Assembly: GCF_009866525.1 (NCBI RefSeq)
Contig: NZ_CM020866.1
Span: 883,746-947,745, forward strand
Length of the DNA: 64,000 bases
Direction of reading: 5' to 3'
Source of the DNA: Spiroplasma poulsonii
GTDB lineage: Bacteria > Bacillota_I > Bacilli_A > Mycoplasmatales > Mycoplasmataceae
The position numbers were made by a program, and so were the translations under genes. Shown in pieces: positions 31,941 to 42,725 of the stretch (its first letter is position 1; each line of letters starts with the position of its first letter). The notes beneath the pieces were generated by a model. The model did not search any database. It saw only the letters and a program-made list of their open reading frames with translations, and was not told the origin of the DNA.

Positions 31941-32737
31941 CGGTTTTTTTGATAATTATAAACTGATGTTAAAACACAACTTTGTGGTGCGTATCTGGTT
32001 AATGCTTTAACCATCTTATTCACACTTCCTGTGATAATGTAATTTTTTCGTTTTGTTTTTAAACCACGCATTAAACTTTTTCGAGCATATGTTGCTGTTT
32101 TCATTACTTTTACTGTTGAATGATATTTTGCCTCTTTTTGATTACTGCTTCGATTTCAAAAATCTGTTTTCAACGGACCTGGACACAAGGTAATTACCCG
32201 AACAGGGGATTTTGTTTTCTTTAACTCAGTATTAATTGCAACCCCTAAACTTCAGACATAAGCTTTTGAAGCATAATAACTGGCAAAAACAGGAGCAGGA
32301 GTAAAGGCTGCTAAACTACCAATATTTAACACACGACCCTTATTTTGATCAATAAAACGCTGCACAAATAATTTTGTTAAAATATGTAACGCCTTGATGT
32401 TTAAATCAACCATATTCATTTCTTGTTCTAGACTTGATTCATTAAAATAACCTCATACCCCATAACCAGCATTATTAATTAACAACGTAACATTTTCTGC
32501 TTTTACATCAGCAAAAAACTGATAAGGATTATCTAAATTACTTAAATCATAATTTATCATTTTGATTCCTTGGTCGGGGTACTTTTCATGCAAAATAGCA
32601 AGAGATGTTGTATCACGAGCAACAGCAATAACATTATAACCAAGTTTTAATAACTCTTCACAATAACAATATCCCAAACCTTTACTAGCTCCTGTTACAA
32701 CCGCTCATTCTGAATTATTTATTATTTTTTTAGCCAT
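31934..32737 (-). CDS. Short-chain dehydrogenase/reductase
   Basis: The 267-aa frame from ATG 32737 has the NAD(P)-binding motif (VVTGASKGLGYCYCEELL), the NNAG motif (LLINNAGYGVWG), a catalytic Ser region (VLNIGSLAAFTP) and the YxxxK active site (YYASKAYVWSLG). SDRs reduce or oxidise carbonyl groups of many substrates; the specific one cannot be told. The start overlaps the pgsA stop by 8 bases, so they are co-transcribed. UGA Trp occurs at the GYGVWGYF site. Confidence 0.9.
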
Positions 32738-33431
32738 TTTGATTTTGGTCACTTTCTAATTTTGGTTTTTTAATCACGGTCATATCAAATAATGCTTTTC
32801 GATTTAAGTAAATGTAATTTCCAGATGCTAATAATGATAAAACTGTTGCTAAATACATTGGAATCATAATAATTTGATTTACTCACCCAAATTCATCTCA
32901 TTGTCCCGTTTTTAAACTTTGCCCACCAAACATACGAAAACCAATAAAGAATAAGATTATCATTCCAAACATTTCAACTGCTGCTCGAACACGCCCTAAT
33001 TGATTAGCTGCCATTATTACTTTTTGTGACGCTAAAATTTGACGAACAACATCAATTACAAAGTCACGAGCAATTAAAACCACTGTCATTCAAACAGGAA
33101 TAATATTTGCACAAGCAAAAACAATTAAAACAGTATTTGTTAATAATTTATCGGCAATTGAATCAAAAAACTTTCCAAAAGTAGTAACTTGATTATAACG
33201 ACGAGCAACATAACCATCTAATAAATCAGTTAAACTAGCAACAATAAATAATATTCCAGCAATTAAATAACTAGTTGGTAACGAATAGGTCACATTAGGT
33301 CCATTAATTGTTAACCATTGGTCTCAACTATGATATAGTGATGTTCCTGGAAACGGAACAATTCCCATGAGCACAATAATAATTGGCATTAAAAAAATTC
33401 GAATTAATGTAATACGATTAGCTCAATTCAT
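32730..33431 (-). CDS. pgsA: CDP-diacylglycerol-glycerol-3-phosphate 3-phosphatidyltransferase
   Basis: The 233-aa integral membrane protein carries the CDP-alcohol phosphotransferase signature D-x2-DG-x2-AR-x8-G-x3-D-x3-D (DLLDGYVARRYNQVTTFGKF then FDSIAD). It makes phosphatidylglycerol phosphate, the first step to PG and cardiolipin. Several hydrophobic segments (residues 10-30, 50-70, 110-130, 160-200) fit the family. Start ATG 33431 (MNWANRITLIRIFLMPIII) has an AAAGAGGACTT site. Divergent from cinA across a short AT-rich gap; the pgsA-cinA-recA neighbourhood is common in Firmicutes and Mollicutes. Confidence 0.93.
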
Positions 33432-33541
33432 TTTAAGTCCTCTTTTCTAACGATATTCTTTCTCTGACAATTTAATATTACTTACATATTATATTATATT
33501 ATATAAATGTATAATATTAAAGAAAGTTTTTGAGGTGAACA

Positions 33542-34015
33542 ATGAAAATGACACAAAAATTAATTCAATTATTACAACAAAAACAATTAACAATCGCAGC
33601 ATATGAATCAATAACGGGTGGTCTTTTTAGTCATCTGTTAACAAATATTCCTAATGCTAGTCAAGTTTTCCTAGGAAGTATTGTTACTTATACCAATGAT
33701 GTTAAAGTTAACATTGGTCATGTCTCAGCAGCGATTATCACTCAATATGGGGTTGTATCAAAACAAACCGCAGAAGCAATGGCAATTGCTTGTCAAAACC
33801 AATTTAACAGCGATCTTGCTGTTAGTTTTACTGGTAATGCTGGTCCTGGTAAATTAGAACAATTACCAATTGGAACCATCTTTGCCACAATTGTCTATCA
33901 AAATCAACCAACGACAGTTGAATTATCATTAAATCCAACTTGACCACGAGAAAAAATAAAACTTATTGCCGCTGAAACAATTATTAACCATCTTTTACAA
34001 ATTATTTTAAAATAA
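33542..34015 (+). CDS. cinA: CinA C-terminal domain protein (nicotinamide-nucleotide amidase)
   Basis: The 157-aa protein is the stand-alone CinA/PncC-type domain: AAYESITGGLFSHLLTNIPNA, VFLGSIVTYTNDVK, VSKQTAEAMA and SFTGNAGPG are its conserved blocks. The enzyme deamidates nicotinamide mononucleotide in the NAD salvage cycle. An AGGTG site precedes ATG 33542; an in-frame UGA Trp follows NPT. It is directly upstream of recA, as in many Firmicutes. Upstream sits a TATTATATTATA-rich promoter region shared with divergent pgsA. Confidence 0.88.
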
Positions 34016-34068
34016 AAAAGGAATCATTAATTAAAATAGATAAAACTAAGTAGGAAGGAGCGTTACAA

Positions 34069-35105
34069 ATGGAAGAAGATAATAAAACAAATTCTGATAA
34101 TACCAAGACTATTGATCAAGATGAAATCTTACAAAATGTAATGAAAGAAATTGAAAAAGCATATGGTAAAGGTGCCATTATGAAATTGGGAGATAAAAGT
34201 AACTTAACCATTGAAGCAATTTCAACAGGTAGTTTATTACTTGATGAAGCAATTGGTGTTGGTGGATATCCAAAAGGACGAATTATTGAGATTTTTGGAC
34301 CAGAATCATCTGGAAAAACAACATTATCATTACATGCCATTGCTGAAACACAAAAAGGGGGGGAAGAGGGGCTTTTATTGATGCCGAACATGCTTTAGAT
34401 CCAAATTATGCAAAAAAATTAGGTGTTAACATTGATGAATTAATTATTGCCCAACCTGATTCTGGTGAACAAGCATTAGATATTCTAGAAACCCTTGTTA
34501 AATCAAATGCAATTGATTTAGTTGTGATTGATTCAGTTGCAGCATTAGTCCCAAAAGTAGAATTAGATGGGGAAATGAGTGATGTTACCATTGGGGCACA
34601 AGCTCGTCTAATGAGTAAAGCGTTACGAAAATTAAATGGTGTAATTAATAAAACAAATTCCATTGTTATTTTTATTAATCAAATTCGTGAAAAGATTGGC
34701 GTTTTCTTTGGAAGTCCCGAAACAACAGCCGGTGGTCGTGCCTTACGATTTTATGCTTCCGTTCGCTTAGATGTTCGCCGAACAGAAACGTTAACTACCG
34801 CTGGAATCGCCACTGCGAATAAAGTCAAAATTAAAGTTGTAAAAAATAAAGTTTCACCACCCTTTAAAACAGCAATCGTTGATATTAACTATAATGAAGG
34901 AATTGATAAATATTATGAATTAATTGATTTAGCAGTGAAATATGATATTTTAGAAAAAACAGGAGTATGATATGCTTATCAAAATAATAAATTAGGACAA
35001 GGTCGCGAACAAGTAAAAGAATATCTTAAAATGAATCCACCTGTTTTTGATGAAATTTATCACCAAATTATAAATAATTTTACAATTAAAACTGAACAAA
35101 ATTAG
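34069..35105 (+). pseudogene. recA: recA, frameshifted at a G7 run
   Basis: The first frame (ATG 34069, AGGAAGGAG site) reads through the Walker A loop ([20 protein letters not shown]) and stops at TAA 34396-34398. The run of seven Gs at 34356 puts the remainder one base out. With eight Gs the frame would read [20 protein letters not shown] and continue through [37 protein letters not shown] and [14 protein letters not shown] to TAG 35103-35105, a normal 345-residue RecA. So all parts of RecA are present but not in one frame. Loss or truncation of RecA has been reported for S. citri; this is another form of it, or an assembly slip. Confidence 0.88.
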
Positions 35106-35162
35106 ATAATAACATATTTTTCAAATAAACAATTGTATTTTTAATAAAAATATTAATAAATT

Positions 35163-36377
35163 TGGAATGGCAAGGGTTTTTTGGACAAATTTTATGTAGA
35201 GTAAAGATTTTTATATTCAATTGGTGTTAAATAATTTAATTTGCTGTGAATTCGTACATTATTGTATCAATTAACATAGTCAAATAATTCTAATTTAAAT
35301 TGTTCAATATTTTTAAATTTTCTGTTTTTAATTAATTCTGTTTTTAAAATTTTATAGGTTGATTCAGAAACGGCATTATCATAAGGACAGCCTGGTTTAC
35401 TATAAGATTTTGCAACATTGTTTTTAGTTAAAAGATTGTAAATGATATTGTTATTAAATTCGCTGCCTTGATCAGTATGAAATATTTTAATATTATCTAA
35501 AGAAAAACTAAGCTTTTTAAAAGTATTTTCAACTAATTTGGCATCTTTATGAGAATTAACATCATAACCAATAACTTCACGATTAAATAAATCAATTAGA
35601 AAGCACACATAATATCATTTGCTATTGATAGCAACTTGTGTTAAATCACTGACAACAACTTCATGTAGTTTATAATTATTAAATTCTTGATTTAACAAAT
35701 TATGATATTTGTATGTAGCGTTTTTGTTACTTTGATGTTTATATTTAAGTTTTGTATAATTGGAAATTAAGTTATATCTTTGCATTATTTTACTAATTTT
35801 TATTCGTGATAATAAAATATTTTGTTGTGCTAACATAACTTTAATTTTTCTTGTGCCATAATTTTTACGACTTTTTAAGAAAATACTGATAACAGCATTA
35901 TCAATAGTATAGTTTGATTTAGGATTATTTGATTTCAATTGATAATAAAACGTTGATCTAGGAACTTTTAGTGTTTTGCATAAATTAGTAATTGCATATT
36001 TTTCTTTGTTGTTTTTAATAATTACTATTTTTTGCCTATTATCAGTGTGGCTTGCTTTAAAATATAATTTTCCATTCGTAATTGTTTAATTTCTTTTCTT
36101 ATCTGAATTAGTTCATTTTCTTCTGGGCTTCGATTATCTTTTGCTTTAAATGAACCAGAATTATTGAATTTATGAATTCATTTTCAAACTGTTGATTTAC
36201 CGACCTGATAGTCACTGGACAATTGTTTTGCTGTTTTACCTGTTTTATAAAGACTAACAATTTGTTGTTTAAATTCATCGGTATAATGATTCTTTGCCAT
36301 AATTACACCTCCATTTATTAATTTAATTATAATCCTTACTCCACATTATTGTTGTCCAATTTATTTTAACCCATCCA
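35163..36377 (-). mobile_element. IS3-family element, copy 4 (minus)
   Basis: 1215 bp, inverted. Flanks TTT and AAG differ, so no target duplication remains. The element separates recA from a UPF0236 fragment. Confidence 0.94.
35192..36300 (-). CDS. IS3-family transposase OrfA-OrfB, copy 4
   Basis: OrfA 36300-36025, OrfB from 36028 to TAA 35192. It has a few substitutions ([18 protein letters not shown]), but the frames and DDE residues are whole. Confidence 0.9.
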
Positions 36378-36600
36378 AAGATGGAGATATACCTTTAAAA
36401 AGACGAAGATATGTTAAATATGATGAAGAAAAAAATGAATATATAAACCGCTATCCTTTGGATGAAGAATTAGGTTTAAAAAAATACCAAAGAAATGAAC
36501 AAAATTTAATAAATAAAATTAATTCATTTTTAGGCGATGGAAAAAGATATAAAGATATTTTAGATACTGTCGAAAACGCTAATCTTAGTGAAAGAATAAT
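36378..36600 (+). pseudogene. UPF0236 transposase N-terminal fragment
   Basis: The frame KDGDIPLKRRRYVKYDEEKN then RYPLDEELGLKKYQ and GDGKRYKDILDTVENANLS corresponds to residues about 60-140 of the transposase at 8548-9891 (basic block, then KRYKDILDT). It is cut by IS3 at the left and IS5 at the right. Sequence differs clearly from both other UPF0236 genes here, so it is a third lineage. Confidence 0.75.
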
Positions 36601-37667
36601 AGACTTCTTGCATTACTTGTTAAAAAATTGCAAATATTTGTAAAAAAGATACTAATAGAAAAATATAATTTTAATTAATTATGTTTTTTATTTAAAAATT
36701 TAATATTTTTCCACAACGAAAAATTAATTTATTATTTAAATTATTTAATTTTAAATAAATATTTTATGTTAAATATAATAATTGTAAATTATAAATTGAG
36801 GCAATTAAATTAAATCTTAAACCAAATCTTTTTCTTCGATTACGATATTTTTCTGTAATAATTTTAAATTTTTTAAGAATAGCAAAAATATTTTCAATAA
36901 TAATTCTCATTTTTGAAACTAGTCTATTATATTGCTTTTGTTCTTTGTTTAAAGGGTTTTTATTTGTTTTCTTTGTAGGTATTAGAACATTATTGTGATT
37001 TTTTTGTATTCCTTGATAACCACTATCAACTATTAATTTGGTATTTTTTAAAATTGGGATTTTTGATTCTTTAAATAAAGCATAATCATGTTTTTTTCCG
37101 AGCGAAAAACTTGTTGCAATAATTTTTTTGGTTTCTTGTTCGATAATTACTTGTGTTTTGATCGTGTGTTTTTTCTTTTTACCAGAATAAGATTGTTTTT
37201 GTCTTTTTTTGGGCGTTGGATTGGAGTTTCGGTAGCATCAATAATAATAGTTTTATCATTAAAATAATCATTTATTAGTGCTTTTTTACCAGCAAGTTGT
37301 TGAAAATCAGAGTTTTTAATTAAAATATCTTCAATTCACTTAATATTACGATAACAATTAGCCTCACTAATATCAAAACTTTTACCAAGATGAAAATAAG
37401 TCTGATATTCTCGTCAATATAATAAAGTCATCAATAATCTATTTTCTAATGATAATTTATTAGTTTTACCACCTTTTTTAAATTTTTCTATTTCAGCAAC
37501 TTTTAAAATATCTAACATTTTATTAAAAGTGGATTTTTTTATTCCTGTTAATCTTAACCATTCTCTATCATTAAGAGTATTAAATTTATTATTGTTCATA
37601 TTTTTATGTCCTCATAAATTATATTTTATAATAATATTTTAATAAAAAAGGGTATCGCAAGAAGTCT
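36601..37667 (-). mobile_element. IS5-like element, copy f (minus, full)
   Basis: 1067 bp with AAT flanks on both sides, so a clean insertion. Lies inside or beside the UPF0236 fragment. Confidence 0.93.
36764..37599 (-). CDS. IS5-like transposase, copy f
   Basis: Starts at ATG 37599, with the A7 slip run, and ends at TAA 36764. Catalytic residues are present. Confidence 0.86.
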
Positions 37668-37751
37668 AATATTATTTACCGTATTAATAACATTATCTTT
37701 TCCATACTTAGTTACTAAGGACCGTAAAATAAAATAATATTTTCTTTCCAT
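37668..37751 (-). pseudogene. Plectrovirus small gene, 5' fragment
   Basis: ATG 37751 with an AAAGGAG site starts MERKYYFILRSLVTKYGKDN, matching the viral protein at 28441-28551, and is cut by the IS5 end after INTVNN. A scrap of a third plectrovirus insertion. Confidence 0.65.
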
Positions 37752-37778
37752 TAAAAAATCAACTCCTTTCTGAGTTGA

Positions 37779-37827
37779 TTTGTTGCACTTCACTTACACG
37801 ATGCCTAATAAGGTTTGTTGCACTTCA
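37779..37827 (+). repeat. Two direct repeats of TTTGTTGCACTTCA
   Basis: Copies at 37779-37792 and 37814-37827, 35 bases apart, next to the viral fragment. The core TGTTGCA also occurs in the viral terminal repeats. Function unknown. Confidence 0.5.
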
Positions 37828-37992
37828 TTTTACATAATTCCAAGCATTAAATTTATGTCTATTAAACAAACACTTACTTTATTCCACCCTTTATCGGTTA
37901 ACAGATGGTTTTATTCCTAAGTTTATGGTATAATTCATTTATAAGTTAAATTAAATAGATAGGTTATCTTTATAGGGGAGGGGAGTAATCGT

Positions 37993-38736
37993 ATGAAAAA
38001 AGATATGATAATTTTATCAGCTGAAGAGTTCTTGGACTTAGAACCTGATGAAAACATTCGCAAGGTCCGTCATGATGCAGAATATCAATTTGATTATGAA
38101 AGTTGAAAAACAGTTCTTTATTCATCGGGAAAATTAAAATTTATTCTTCGTTATGTTCAAGCAATTTTTCGTTGAATGAATGATGTAACTGATTTGTCAG
38201 GTCTAACAATTAGTATTAGTGCCATTATTGTTGATAAATTTAATTTTTCATTATTTAAAAATCAACAACATTTATTTAATTGTAGTTTATCAACTAACTT
38301 TTATTTAATTTCGGAATCAGAGTGAGCTGAAAGAATTACTGAAGCACATGCTTCAAATTATAATTTAGTTAAAAACCAATTAGTACATGATCCATTAGAA
38401 ATGGATCATTGAGTTGGTGAAGAAGGTTTTGGAAAGTTCATTAATATGTTATTAATGTTGATTCGTAATTCGAAAAAAATTGATCCATTAACATTGCCAA
38501 TTCAATGAATTATTGAATTTAAAGATAATAATCTAACAATGTCACGAATGAGAATGCAGATTTCATCATTACAAAATCGAACTGCACCAGAAAATGATTT
38601 CATTGTTGACCGCACTAAAGAAACTGTTGAAGAAAAAAATCTTGATCGCGAAAGTGAAGCAGCATTAGAAGGAACTAAAAAAGAAGATAGTGATGATATT
38701 GCTTCATGAAATAAATATTATAATGAAGATGCTTAA
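37993..38736 (+). CDS. Conserved-looking protein of unknown function (247 aa)
   Basis: The frame uses many UGA Trp codons, so it is fully open only under code 4. A GGGAGGGGAG site precedes ATG 37993 and a TATAAT box lies at 37929-37934. The product has no signal peptide or membrane span: an acidic N-terminus (SAEEFLDLEPDENIRKVRHD), a mixed alpha/beta middle and an acidic C-terminus (TKKEDSDDIASWNKYYNEDA). A strong terminator follows, so it is a single-gene unit. Family not recognised. It survives intact between IS copies, which suggests it is under selection. Confidence 0.75.
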
Positions 38737-38741
38737 TAATT

Positions 38742-38783
38742 AAAACAGGTTTAAGTTTATTATAACTTAAACCTGTTTTTTGT
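38742..38783 (+). terminator. Strong hairpin
   Basis: AAAACAGGTTTAAGTT/AACTTAAACCTGTTTT stem, then T6. Confidence 0.9.
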
Positions 38784-38794
38784 TTTTCTAGATT

Positions 38795-39854
38795 AGACTT
38801 CTTGCATTACTTGTTAAAAAATTGCAAATATTTGTAAAAAAGATACTAATAGAAAAATATAATTTTAATTAATTATGTTTTTTATTTAAAAATTTAATAT
38901 TTTTCCACAACGAAAAATTAATTTATTATTTAAATTATTTAATTTTAAATAAATATTTTATGTTAAATATAATAATTGTAAATTGAGGCAATTAAATTAA
39001 ATCTTAAACCAAATCTTTTTCTTCGATTACGATATTTTTCTGTAATAATTTTAAATTTTTTAAGAATAGCAAAAATATTTTCAATAATAATTCTCATTTT
39101 TGAAACTAGTCTATTATATTGCTTTTGTTCTTTGTTTAAAGGGTTTTTCTTTGTTTTCTTTGTAGGTATTAGAACATTATTGTGATTTTTTTGTATTCCT
39201 TGATAACCACTATCAACTATTAATTTGGTATTTTTTAAAATTGGGATTTTTGATTCTTTAAATAAAGCATAATCATGTTTTTTTCCGAGCGAAAAACTTG
39301 TTGCAATAATTTTTTTGGTTTCTTGTTCGATAATTACTTGTGTTTTGATCGTGTGTTTTTTCTTTTTACCAGAATAAGATTGTTTTTGTCTTTTTTTGGG
39401 CGTTGGATTGGAGTTTCGGTAGCATCAATAATAATAGTTTTATCATTAAAATAATCATTTATTAGTGCTTTTTTACCAGCAAGTTGTTGAAAATCAGAGT
39501 TTTTAATTAAAATATCTTCAATTCACTTAATATTACGATAACAATTAGCCTCACTAATATCAAAACTTTTACCAAGATGAAAATAAGTCTGATATTCTCG
39601 TCAATATAATAAAGTCATCAATAATCTATTTTCTAATGATAATTTATTAGTTTTACCACCTTTTTTAAATTTTTCTATTTCAGCAACTTTTAAAATATCT
39701 AACATTTTATTAAAAGTGGATTTTTTTATTCCTGTTAATCTTAACCATTCTCTATCATTAAGAGTATTAAATTTATTATTGTTCATATTTTTATGTCCTC
39801 ATAAATTATATTTTATAATAATATTTTAATAAAAAAGGGTATCGCAAGAAGTCT
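38795..39854 (-). mobile_element. IS5-like element, copy g (minus, 7-bp deletion)
   Basis: 1060 bp with ATT flanks on both sides. A 7-bp deletion near the transposase end (ATAAATT missing) alters the last residues. Confidence 0.93.
38951..39786 (-). CDS. IS5-like transposase, copy g
   Basis: Starts at ATG 39786 and slips at A7. Because of the 7-bp deletion the C-terminus becomes ASIYNYYI and ends a few codons early near 38965. The catalytic residues are upstream of the change. The left coordinate is approximate. Confidence 0.75.
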
Positions 39855-40073
39855 ATTTTAGTATTCCCTTTTTAAAGAAATGTGTTTTAATAAATGTGTA
39901 AATAAGATACTTTTAAATTAAGCGGTTTAATGATTAACTATTTTTAAAAATAGTCTAAAATTGTTGTAAAACTGGTACCTAAAATAATATTCGAACTCTT
40001 TTTTTAATAATTATGTCGTTATCCTATATAATGTTATAATATTAATATAATGGTTTCATACTGGAGGGATATA

Positions 40074-40349
40074 ATGGCAGAAAAAACAATGGCTGAAATT
40101 TTAGCAACAGCTAAAAAAGCAAAAGCAGCAATTGATGGTGATCAATATGCGACTGAAGGTGAATATTTTAATCCTAGTAATTTAACATTAGAACAAAAGT
40201 TGAAATTACGAAAAGCAGCAAATAATCCAAACGATCCAAATTATCATATTTGATTGCAAATGAATCAAAAAAAGCAAACTTCTGGTTGAGTTAAAATTGA
40301 TAAAAAGAAAATAAAAGATTTATCAGAAGATGATGACGATAATAATTAG
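40074..40349 (+). CDS. Small protein with EQKLKL module (91 aa)
   Basis: I start at ATG 40074 because CTGGAGGGATATA precedes it and TATAAT boxes lie just upstream (40026-40049); the ATG at 40050 falls inside that promoter. The protein begins MAEKTMAEILATAKKAKA, continues with NPSNLTLEQKLKLRKAAN and ends acidic (SEDDDDNN). The ILxxAKK and LxxEQxLxLxKxAxxPN segments recur in the 357-aa protein at 55292-56365, and the first also in the protein at 59143-59919. No known domain. Two UGA Trp codons in frame. Confidence 0.8.
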
Positions 40350-40454
40350 TATTTTTCTTTACTAGAAAATAGTTTTTTGTATTCAAATGCTAGAATCAAA
40401 ATGGTTATTAGAGAACTCTAATAGCCACTATCATCTTGTTTATATTAATGTTTT

Positions 40455-40483
40455 AACATCCGTTTTGTTTCGGATGTTTTTTT
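40455..40483 (+). terminator. Hairpin with T7
   Basis: AACATCCG/CGGATGTT stem and T run. A second stem, GGTTATTAGAG/CTCTAATAGCC at about 40401-40424, lies upstream without a T run. The remaining gap to 40635 has a TATAAT box near 40556. Confidence 0.85.
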
Positions 40484-40635
40484 ATATTAAACTTTTTTAA
40501 GAACCCTATGGTACTATCCATATGGCGTAAACCTTTTAATTTAAGGCGTTTTTTGGTATAATTATAAAAAATGGGACGTAATATTTTATCAATTTTTAAT
40601 TATAACAAAACTAATCTTGTTAAAGGGGAATGGTT

Positions 40636-41079
40636 ATGAAGAAAACAAAAAATATTACAATGATTACAATTTTAATTGTGAGTTTAGGGCTAGCGGTGTT
40701 GTTTGCCTGAATGTTTTGAAGTGTTTTAAAAGGCGATAATGAAATTAATTATGCTGAATATAGTAAATGTTTATTATATGCTGATCATAGTAACCAAAAA
40801 ATAGATTTAACCCGCCAAAATAATAACCAATTAGTAAGTGCCACCTTTAAAAACTTTGCGCATGCAAATGGTAAAATAAGACAACTTAGTACCAATGACT
40901 GAGCTTTTATTAAACGTTGTGAAAATAATATGCTTTATCAAGCAAACCCTAAAGTTGTAGCAGCATTTAATCAAAAAAAGCATTGTCGCATTTTAAAACA
41001 ATTACTGATGTTGTTAATGGTTTAACAAATAATAATATTTATCCATATCAATTAGAAAAAATGGTATTAACGTTATATT
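40636..41079 (+). pseudogene. Membrane-anchored protein, frameshifted and IS5-truncated
   Basis: AAAGGGGA and ATG 40636 start MKKTKNITMITILIVSLGLA, a single N-terminal membrane segment. An extracellular part follows, to NQKK. There the A7 run at about 40973 puts the frame out and it stops at 41023. The other frame continues (ALSHFKTITDVVNGLTNNN) until the IS5 insertion at 41080. No family recognised. Confidence 0.7.
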
Positions 41080-42146
41080 AGACTTCTTGCGATACCCTTT
41101 TTTATTAAAATATTATTATAAAATATAATTTATGAGGACATAAAAATATGAACAATAATAAATTTAATACTCTTAATGATAGAGAATGGTTAAGATTAAC
41201 AGGAATAAAAAAATCCACTTTTAATAAAATGTTAGATATTTTAAAAGTTGCTGAAATAGAAAAATTTAAAAAAGGTGGTAAAACTAATAAATTATCATTA
41301 GAAAATAGATTATTGATGACTTTATTATATTGACGAGAATATCAGACTTATTTTCATCTTGGTAAAAGTTTTGATATTAGTGAGGCTAATTGTTATCGTA
41401 ATATTAAGTGAATTGAAGATATTTTAATTAAAAACTCTGATTTTCAACAACTTGCTGGTAAAAAAGCACTAATAAATGATTATTTTAATGATAAAACTAT
41501 TATTATTGATGCTACCGAAACTCCAATCCAACGCCCAAAAAAAGACAAAAACAATCTTATTCTGGTAAAAAGAAAAAACACACGATCAAAACACAAGTAA
41601 TTATCGAACAAGAAACCAAAAAAATTATTGCAACAAGTTTTTCGCTCGGAAAAAAACATGATTATGCTTTATTTAAAGAATCAAAAATCCCAATTTTAAA
41701 AAATACCAAATTAATAGTTGATAGTGGTTATCAAGGAATACAAAAAAATCACAATAATGTTCTAATACCTACAAAGAAAACAAAGAAAAACCCTTTAAAC
41801 AAAGAACAAAAGCAATATAATAGACTAGTTTCAAAAATGAGAATTATTATTGAAAATATTTTTGCTATTCTTAAAAAATTTAAAATTATTACAGAAAAAT
41901 ATCGTAATCGAAGAAAAAGATTTGGTTTAAGATTTAATTTAATTGCCTCAATTTATAATTTACAATTATTATATTTAACATAAAATATTTATTTAAAATT
42001 AAATAATTTAAATAATAAATTAATTTTTCGTTGTGGAAAAATATTAAATTTTTAAATAAAAAACATAATTAATTAAAATTATATTTTTCTATTAGTATCT
42101 TTTTTACAAATATTTGCAATTTTTTAACAAGTAATGCAAGAAGTCT
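41080..42146 (+). mobile_element. IS5-like element, copy h (full)
   Basis: 1067 bp. Left flank ATT, right flank AAT. Its right end abuts an inverted IS5 fragment. Confidence 0.93.
41148..41983 (+). CDS. IS5-like transposase, copy h
   Basis: Two frames joined at the A7 run, all catalytic residues intact. Confidence 0.87.
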
Positions 42147-42378
42147 AATCTATTTTCTAATGATAATTTATTAGTTTTACCACCTTTTTTAAATTTTTCT
42201 ATTTCAGCAACTTTTAAAATATCTAACATTTTATTAAAAGTGGATTTTTTTATTCCTGTTAATCTTAACCATTCTCTATCATTAAGAGTATTAAATTTAT
42301 TATTGTTCATATTTTTATGTCCTCATAAATTATATTTTATAATAATATTTTAATAAAAAATGGTATCGCAAGAAGTCT
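42147..42378 (-). mobile_element. IS5-like element, copy i (232-bp fragment, minus)
   Basis: Matches the transposase-start end only (from the NRL codons back to the end repeat, with TGGTATCGC for GGGTATCGC). Copy h seems to have inserted into it; the other half is lost. The apparent open frame across the junction is an artefact. Confidence 0.9.
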
Positions 42379-42462
42379 ATTGTAAATGCAAGCAAGATAA
42401 AATACATATAATGGGAAAAAGAATTAAAGATGCTAAGACAATTAAATGATGATTAAACTAAA
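42379..42462 (+). pseudogene. C-terminal gene scrap
   Basis: Open frame CKCKQDKIHIMGKRIKDAKT then IKWWLN and TAA, using UGA Trp. No start. It could be the lost end of the gene at 40636-41079 or another gene; too short to tell. Confidence 0.35.
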
Positions 42463-42519
42463 TTAAGTTTTTCAAGGTTAAATTAAAATATTGTTCTAAA
42501 AAAAATAATTTTTTGTATG

Positions 42520-42553
42520 TTTTATCAAATAATTTGCAAATTATTTGATAAAA
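42520..42553. terminator. 34-base perfect palindrome
   Basis: Arms TTTTATCAAATAATTTG with no loop. AT-rich, with a T run further on. Terminator or protein-binding site. Confidence 0.6.
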
Positions 42554-42725
42554 CATATTTATTGAATTCTTTTTATATATATTTTTTTCTTTTTGTTAGA
42601 ATTAAAAACATAGAATTATAGAACAATCTAATTATTGATTTTTTATAATTTTTGTTTTAAATACATTATATTGAAAAATATTTCACACGTACTATATAAA
42701 TTATTTAGAAAGGAAAATAACATAT

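Noticed and set aside
42104-42310. Open frame fusing the IS5 start with HYLLKNCKYL
   Set aside because: Artefact of two abutting IS5 pieces in opposite orientation.
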